The notes under the pieces are model-generated. The model was given only the letters and a program-made list of their open reading frames with translations. It made no database searches and was not told the origin of the DNA. This document shows, in pieces, positions 14,594-18,346 of a stretch of 18,346 nt of DNA. The translations under genes were made by a program, and so were the position numbers. Each line of letters begins with the position of its first letter. Position 1 is the stretch's first letter. Origin of the DNA: Candidatus Helarchaeota archaeon (lineage in GTDB: Archaea; Asgardarchaeota; Lokiarchaeia; Helarchaeales; HEL-GB-A); contig JABXJT010000096.1 in NCBI GenBank assembly GCA_013375455.1, positions 1-18,346 of the forward strand, read 5' to 3'.

Positions 14594-16441
14594 ATGAAAG
14601 GATATGCCGGAAAAGCTATTAGGGCGAACTTAACAACTGGGAAAATCAAGTTTGATGCGCTTACGGATGAGTTTTGTGAGAAATATATTGGTGGCTATGG
14701 CTTCGCCGCCAAAATCCTTTGGGATGAATTGAAAGCTGGTGTGGATCCCCTCGGTCCCGATAATATTCTCATTTATGCAATGGGTCCAGTTCCCGGAACG
14801 ATCCTCCCCACGAGCTCAAAATATGGGGTCTTTGCAAAATCCCCACTTACGGGGCTCTTTGGAATGGCTATCTCTTCAGGGAGTGTCGGACAACAATTCA
14901 AGCGCGCTGGTTATGATATGGCTATTATCACTGGGCGCGCGGAGAAACCTGTTTATCTTATGATAGACGATGATGATGTGTCAATCAAATCAGCCGAGCA
15001 TCTTTGGGGTGAAAGGGACTGCTGGGAGACCGAAGACCTCCTCCGGGAAGAAAATAGTGATATTAAACTGGCGGTTGCCTCAATTGGGCAAGCCGGCGAG
15101 AACCTCTCAAAGATCGCTTGCATCACCAATGACAGGAACCGACAAGCGGGTCGAACTGGAATGGGGACGGTTATGGGTTCTAAAAACTTAAAAGCCATTG
15201 CCTTCAAGGGATCAAAGGAAGTAGAGGTGGCTGATACGGATGGATTTATGGCCAAAGCATTAAAACTCATAAAGGTCGCAAACGGACCAGCCACGAAAAA
15301 ATACAGGGATCTCGGTACTCCTGCAAACGTGATGGTATTTCAAAAGCTTGGTATCCTACCCACGCGAAATTTCCAAGCGGGACGATTCGAAGCTGCTGAG
15401 GTCGTAAGTGGCGAAACAATGCGGGATAAATGGGTAGCGAAAAAAGCTGCTTGCTCTTGTTGTCCTATTGCTTGTGATCACATTTGTACTGCTGTCGAAG
15501 GACCCTACGCAGGAACCGTTTCCAGTGTCGACTTTGAATCGATCTTTGCGCTTGGAACCTGCTGTGGAATCGATTATTTCCCAGCTATTATACGTGCCAT
15601 TGAACTTTGCGACCGATACGGGATCGATACGATGTCTGGGGGCGTCACAATCTCCCACGCAATGGAATGTTTCGAGAAAGGAATCATCACCACCGAAGAT
15701 ACGGGTGGAATCGAATTACGATTTGGAAACCATGAGGCAGAAAATCAATTTATAGAAGATATGGCTTTTAGAAAAACAAAAGCGGGTGACATCTGGGCCG
15801 ATGGAAGTAAAGCTGCTGCAGATAAAATTGGAAAAGGTTCGGACCACTTTGCCATGCATAGTAAGGGACTCGAATTACCTGGATATTTACTCCGAGGACT
15901 GAAAACTGCAGCCGTCGGTTTTGCTGTTTCAATCCGTGGTGGTTGTCATCTTCGCAATGGCGCCTACTCTCCGGATGTAAAAGGTAAATTCGACCGCCTC
16001 AAAGAAGAACCTGGTCGCGCAAAGACTATAATAGGCACTGAGAATATTTACGGAATAATCGATTCGTTAATAATTTGTAAATTCACCCGAGGAATCTATG
16101 AAAACGATGATGAGATGGCTGAAACCTATAATCTCATCACGGGCATCCCGATGGACGCAGATAAGCTGAAAAATACAGGTGAACGTATTGTAGTTCTATC
16201 CAAATGCTTCAATATACGCGAAGGTTGGAAATTCGGCGACGATACGTTGCCTCCACGGTGCTTCAAGGATCCTGTTGAAACGGGTGATGTAAAAGGAGTC
16301 GTCGTGGACGAGAAAGGATTCACGGAAATGGTTCAAGAATACTACGTAGAACGAGGCTGGACAAAACAGGGCATCCCGACCGCCGCGAAATTGAAAGAGC
16401 TGGGACTTGAATTTGCAATTGAAGGTGTGGGGGCAAAATAA
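14594..16441 (+). CDS. aor: Tungsten-containing aldehyde:ferredoxin oxidoreductase (AOR family)
   Basis: 615 residues, close to the 605 of Pyrococcus furiosus AOR. The enzyme oxidises aldehydes to carboxylic acids in the cytosol with a tungsten bis-pterin and one [4Fe-4S] cluster. Typical motifs run in order: SPLTGLFGMAISSGSVG (residues ~83-99), AGRTGMGTVMGSKNLKAIA (185-203), the cluster ligands C287-x2-C290-x3-C294 with C495 in DSLIICKFT, and the pterin region KGLELPGYLLRG with RGGCHLR. As I recall, the ligands in P. furiosus are 288, 291, 295 and 494, an almost exact match. E315 and H452 match its catalytic Glu and His. The start is ATG with GAGG seven bases upstream. A four-cluster ferredoxin starts 3 bases after its stop. 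The substrate is not readable; other AOR-family enzymes such as FOR, GAPOR or BamB are less likely given the conserved catalytic residues. Confidence 0.95.
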   Translation: MKGYAGKAIRANLTTGKIKFDALTDEFCEKYIGGYGFAAKILWDELKAGVDPLGPDNILIYAMGPVPGTILPTSSKYGVFAKSPLTGLFGMAISSGSVGQQFKRAGYDMAIITGRAEKPVYLMIDDDDVSIKSAEHLWGERDCWETEDLLREENSDIKLAVASIGQAGENLSKIACITNDRNRQAGRTGMGTVMGSKNLKAIAFKGSKEVEVADTDGFMAKALKLIKVANGPATKKYRDLGTPANVMVFQKLGILPTRNFQAGRFEAAEVVSGETMRDKWVAKKAACSCCPIACDHICTAVEGPYAGTVSSVDFESIFALGTCCGIDYFPAIIRAIELCDRYGIDTMSGGVTISHAMECFEKGIITTEDTGGIELRFGNHEAENQFIEDMAFRKTKAGDIWADGSKAAADKIGKGSDHFAMHSKGLELPGYLLRGLKTAAVGFAVSIRGGCHLRNGAYSPDVKGKFDRLKEEPGRAKTIIGTENIYGIIDSLIICKFTRGIYENDDEMAETYNLITGIPMDADKLKNTGERIVVLSKCFNIREGWKFGDDTLPPRCFKDPVETGDVKGVVVDEKGFTEMVQEYYVERGWTKQGIPTAAKLKELGLEFAIEGVGAK

Positions 16442-16443
16442 AA

Positions 16444-16935
16444 ATGCAGAAAGTATTAATTGTTGATCCGGAAAAATGCACTGGCTGTGAAGTCTGTGAT
16501 TTTGTGTGCTCTATAGAAAAATATGGGACATTCAACCCTCTCCATGCCCGAATCCGAACGATTCGGATCGAACCAGTCATTAATATGGCCATTGGCTGCC
16601 AGTTCTGTCTAGACGCTCCCTGCGTGCATGCCTGCCCCTATAAGGCATTAGAGAAGAGTGAAGAAGCTGATGGCATCATCAAAGTTGATGATGATAAATG
16701 CGTGGGCTGCGGCTTTTGCATTAGAGCCTGTGATTTCGGTGCCATTTGCTTCAATCTCAAAACAGAGAAGGTCATCATCTGTGATCTCTGCCAGGATCGT
16801 GAGAATGGTCCCGCCTGCGTGGAGTACTGTCCGAAAGAGTGCATCGAGCACGCAACGCTCGAATCCTTTGCTCAACAAGTACGCAAAAAAGCAGTCAATA
16901 AACTGCTAGAAAGCATCGCAAAACAGTCAAAATAA
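16444..16935 (+). CDS. Four-cluster ferredoxin subunit of the AOR (AorA/HycB type)
   Basis: 163 residues. Sixteen cysteines in four sets should hold four [4Fe-4S] clusters: 12-15-18-22, 52-55-60-64, 86-89-92-96 and 113-116-125-129. The uneven spacings in sets two and four are those of the DmsB/HycB/CooF type of electron-transfer subunit. A C-terminal helix (~139-163) may dock to a partner. It begins 3 bases after the AOR stop, so the pair form an operon. In Aromatoleum the AorA subunit has this role, taking electrons from the tungsten subunit AorB, and BamC does the same for BamB. No transmembrane or Tat signal is present, so it is cytosolic. A T8 terminator follows. Confidence 0.93.
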   Translation: MQKVLIVDPEKCTGCEVCDFVCSIEKYGTFNPLHARIRTIRIEPVINMAIGCQFCLDAPCVHACPYKALEKSEEADGIIKVDDDKCVGCGFCIRACDFGAICFNLKTEKVIICDLCQDRENGPACVEYCPKECIEHATLESFAQQVRKKAVNKLLESIAKQSK

Positions 16936-16946
16936 AAAAATCCTTC

Positions 16947-16954
16947 TTTTTTTT
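16947..16954 (+). terminator. Oligo-T terminator of the AOR operon
   Basis: Eight T begin 11 bases after the ferredoxin stop codon. Confidence 0.6.
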
Positions 16955-17106
16955 CTTATAATTTCAATATCCACATTCAATCTAATCTTATTTTTCTAAA
17001 GGAGAACCCACGTCATTCTTTCAGGGAAATGTGAAAATACTTAAAAGGTATCGTCTCCAAACTATCAAAAAGAATACTGAAACACCGAAATGTTTTCTAT
17101 TTGAAT

Positions 17107-17134
17107 AATATTTAGCTGTGAAATATTTCGAAAT
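17107..17134. promoter_or_regulatory. AT-rich dyads upstream of the cysteine-rich protein
   Basis: AATATTT and AAATATT (17107-17113 and 17121-17127) form a perfect inverted repeat with a 7-base spacer, overlapping the 10-base palindrome ATTTCGAAAT (17125-17134). They lie 70-100 bases before the TTG start. The gap 16936-17205 holds the terminator, these dyads and a TATA-like TTCTATTTAATG (17146-17157), but no gene that I can see. Confidence 0.35.
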
Positions 17135-17205
17135 CATGAAATTGTATTCTATTTAATGACATAATGATTCCCCGTGGAGTTTGATTATAGTTAGGAGCGA
17201 GCGAT

Positions 17206-18066
17206 TTGGACCATTCTGAATTGTTAAAGAAACTCAAAAAGGATACCCAAAACTTCGGTAATATCATCTGGGATACCCTAACTCCTTTTGAGCGAAATAG
17301 GCTTCTTAAAAGAATTAACAAACAAAGACCGGAAATTCAATCTAAAAATGAAACTATAAAAGCTGATTCCAAAGCTCAAATTAATCCAGTGGTCGAACCT
17401 AAAGTAATTTCTAAACCGGTACCAAAAGAAACCGCACATCCCAAACCGAAAGAAACAGTAGATTTTCCCAAAGAAAATAATGAATCTAAATTTAATGAAT
17501 GGGATTTGAAAACAAAATACCGCGTGGCATTTGCCGACATGGTTGAACAGCGTACGACGATGATGAAGTTCCTTTTGGATAATTATGGCATAGAAGTTGT
17601 TGAAAAATTCTTCCTACTCGATAATCCTGAATGGGCTGAGAAGCTAAAGGTAGGGAGAATGAAAAAGATCTTCGCTAAGATGATCTCCAAGCTAGCTCCG
17701 TCCCTCTTGATGAGGCGCCTCAGTGGGATTATCGTGAGTCAGGCTCAATACTTAGTTGGTGTTGAATATGTTGCAATCACGGAATTAACCGATGATTACG
17801 AAATGCTTGAAATTACGAATTGTCCGGTTCTTAAACAATTTAAAAAGACCATTAAGGCGTTAAAATTTAATGACCTCGAGAAACGCTACATTTGCTCTTT
17901 TGCTTGCGTACCAGTTCTTGCGAAAATGTGTGCAGTGGGGAATTGCAACCTTAAAGCTGATTATACTGATAAGGGCTGCTTTTTAAAAGTATCCCTAAGA
18001 GCCAAAGAATCTGAACAAGCAGAAATAAGTCAAAAAACCATTCCGATTAAGAATGGGCCATCGTAA
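17206..18066 (+). CDS. Unrecognised protein with a cysteine-rich C-terminal domain
   Basis: 286 residues from TTG, which has GGAG eight bases upstream. A short helical N-terminus (~1-40) leads into a Lys/Pro/Glu-rich flexible linker (~45-97). A compact domain (~100-265) follows with amphipathic helices, then six cysteines: C206 (in ITNCP), C230 and C234 (YICSFAC), C242, C247 and C258 (KGCFLKV). The pattern of C-P, then C-x3-C, then a late G-C-F/L strand is reminiscent of archaeal ATC-hydrolase-like or V4R-like small-molecule domains, but I cannot confirm a family. No membrane helix is seen. A metal or iron-sulfur ligand role for the cysteines is possible. It is monocistronic, with a T8 tract downstream. 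Confidence 0.8.
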   Translation: MDHSELLKKLKKDTQNFGNIIWDTLTPFERNRLLKRINKQRPEIQSKNETIKADSKAQINPVVEPKVISKPVPKETAHPKPKETVDFPKENNESKFNEWDLKTKYRVAFADMVEQRTTMMKFLLDNYGIEVVEKFFLLDNPEWAEKLKVGRMKKIFAKMISKLAPSLLMRRLSGIIVSQAQYLVGVEYVAITELTDDYEMLEITNCPVLKQFKKTIKALKFNDLEKRYICSFACVPVLAKMCAVGNCNLKADYTDKGCFLKVSLRAKESEQAEISQKTIPIKNGPS

Positions 18067-18079
18067 TAAATGTTGTATC

Positions 18080-18259
18080 TCATTTATTTAGGAATTTATC
18101 AAGTTTTTTTTGTTGCGCATCAAGAATTGTACCCCGAGCGAGCAGTTTAACTCGTTTGATTAGTGATTCAACTTTTTCTTTATTTCGCGGACTTATTTTT
18201 TCTCGCAACTTTGCAAAAAGTTCTTTTCGGAGCCAAAAGACTATGTAAAATAAAATCAA
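18080..18259 (-). CDS. Candidate small basic protein, 59 residues
   Basis: The start is TTG at 18259 with GGGAG five bases upstream, and the stop is TGA at 18080-18082. The frame closes just upstream of the start at an in-frame TAG. The protein has a short hydrophobic N-terminus (MILFYIVFWL) and then a highly basic helical part rich in Lys and Arg, ending in a DAQQKKLDKFLNK helix. A dyad that brackets a TATA-like box lies 40-76 bases upstream, which supports real expression. No family is recognised. The plus-strand T8 terminator of the neighbouring gene lies inside it. It could be a chance frame in AT-rich sequence. Confidence 0.45.
   Translation of the reverse strand: MILFYIVFWLRKELFAKLREKISPRNKEKVESLIKRVKLLARGTILDAQQKKLDKFLNK
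18104..18111 (+). terminator. Oligo-T terminator of the cysteine-rich protein gene
   Basis: Eight T lie 38 bases after the stop codon at 18064-18066. Confidence 0.45.
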
Positions 18260-18298
18260 TTTTTCTCCCTTTTTTTTCTAATTTTCTTTTTCCCCTTG

Positions 18299-18335
18299 CC
18301 GACGAAATTAATAAGTGGCACGTAATTTTCGTCGG
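18299..18335. promoter_or_regulatory. Long inverted repeat bracketing a TATA-like box
   Basis: CCGACGAAATTA (18299-18310) and TAATTTTCGTCGG (18323-18335) are inverted with one bulged base and a 12-base centre. The minus-strand TTATTAA (18307-18313) overlaps the inner edge of one arm, placing a start near 18283. It looks like an operator for the small gene at 18080-18259, for a gene beyond the window edge, or for both. Confidence 0.5.
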
Positions 18336-18346
18336 AAAAGAGCAAA

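Noticed and set aside
14953..15294. Antisense frame of 113 residues inside the AOR gene
   Set aside because: The AOR frame holds conserved motifs throughout, so this is a shadow.
14594..16441. BamB-type benzoyl-CoA reductase
   Set aside because: The catalytic Glu and His of aldehyde-oxidising AORs are in place, and no other bam genes are in the window.

Overview
The window looks like part of an archaeal chromosome of moderate to low GC. Ribosome binding sites resemble GAGG or GTGAT placed a few bases before the start, promoters carry TATA-like boxes and transcripts end in bare oligo-T tracts. The coding content is a giant multi-sequon surface protein with a stop-transfer anchor, a tungsten-pterin aldehyde oxidoreductase with its four-cluster ferredoxin, and HdrD-type CCG-domain iron-sulfur proteins. 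Together these suggest an anaerobic archaeon. The style of the surface protein (beta-propeller, Ig-like repeats, SHOCT-like tail) would suit an Asgard archaeon, but nothing here proves that lineage. I see no tRNA, rRNA, CRISPR array or mobile element, and no gene-free stretch exceeds 300 bases.

Layout. 1-6062 (+): the 3' part of a gene for a cell-surface protein of more than 2000 residues. It has seven Ig-like repeats, a seven-bladed FG-GAP propeller, four to five further beta modules, an FN3-like domain, one membrane helix and a small cytosolic SHOCT-like tail. 6066-10409 (-): an electron-transfer and membrane cluster read right to left: FAD-linked oxidase (GlcD/VAO type), a small acidic amphipathic three-repeat protein, an HdrD/GlcF-type iron-sulfur protein, a four-helix membrane protein, and a membrane-anchored extracellular beta protein. 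10493-11698 (-): a two-helix surface/cytosol protein with two PPC-like domains outside and a zinc ribbon inside. 11853-13040 (+): an alpha-methylacyl-CoA racemase-like CaiB/BaiF enzyme. 13057-13840 (-): a protein of unknown function and a three-helix membrane protein. 14014-16935 (+): a MoaD/ThiS-like protein, then AOR and a four-cluster ferredoxin. 17206-18066 (+): an unrecognised protein with a cysteine-rich C-terminal domain. 18080-18259 (-): a candidate 59-residue gene. 

How they may work together (inference). The AOR-ferredoxin pair oxidises an aldehyde to an acid and passes electrons to ferredoxin, and the MoaD-like protein would supply sulfur for the tungsten pterin. The flavoprotein and CCG-domain protein form a classic two-subunit 2-hydroxyacid or related oxidase that passes electrons through [4Fe-4S] and HdrD-type clusters. 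With the racemase, the setting suits breakdown of branched or methyl-branched acyl compounds, though no substrate can be read from sequence.

The least explained items are the integrin-like surface protein, the three-repeat amphipathic protein between the two redox subunits, a probable ATT start codon, a MoaD whose Gly-Gly is buried by a tail encoded in an oligo-T tract, a long structured leader before AOR, and the dyad-controlled small gene at the right edge.
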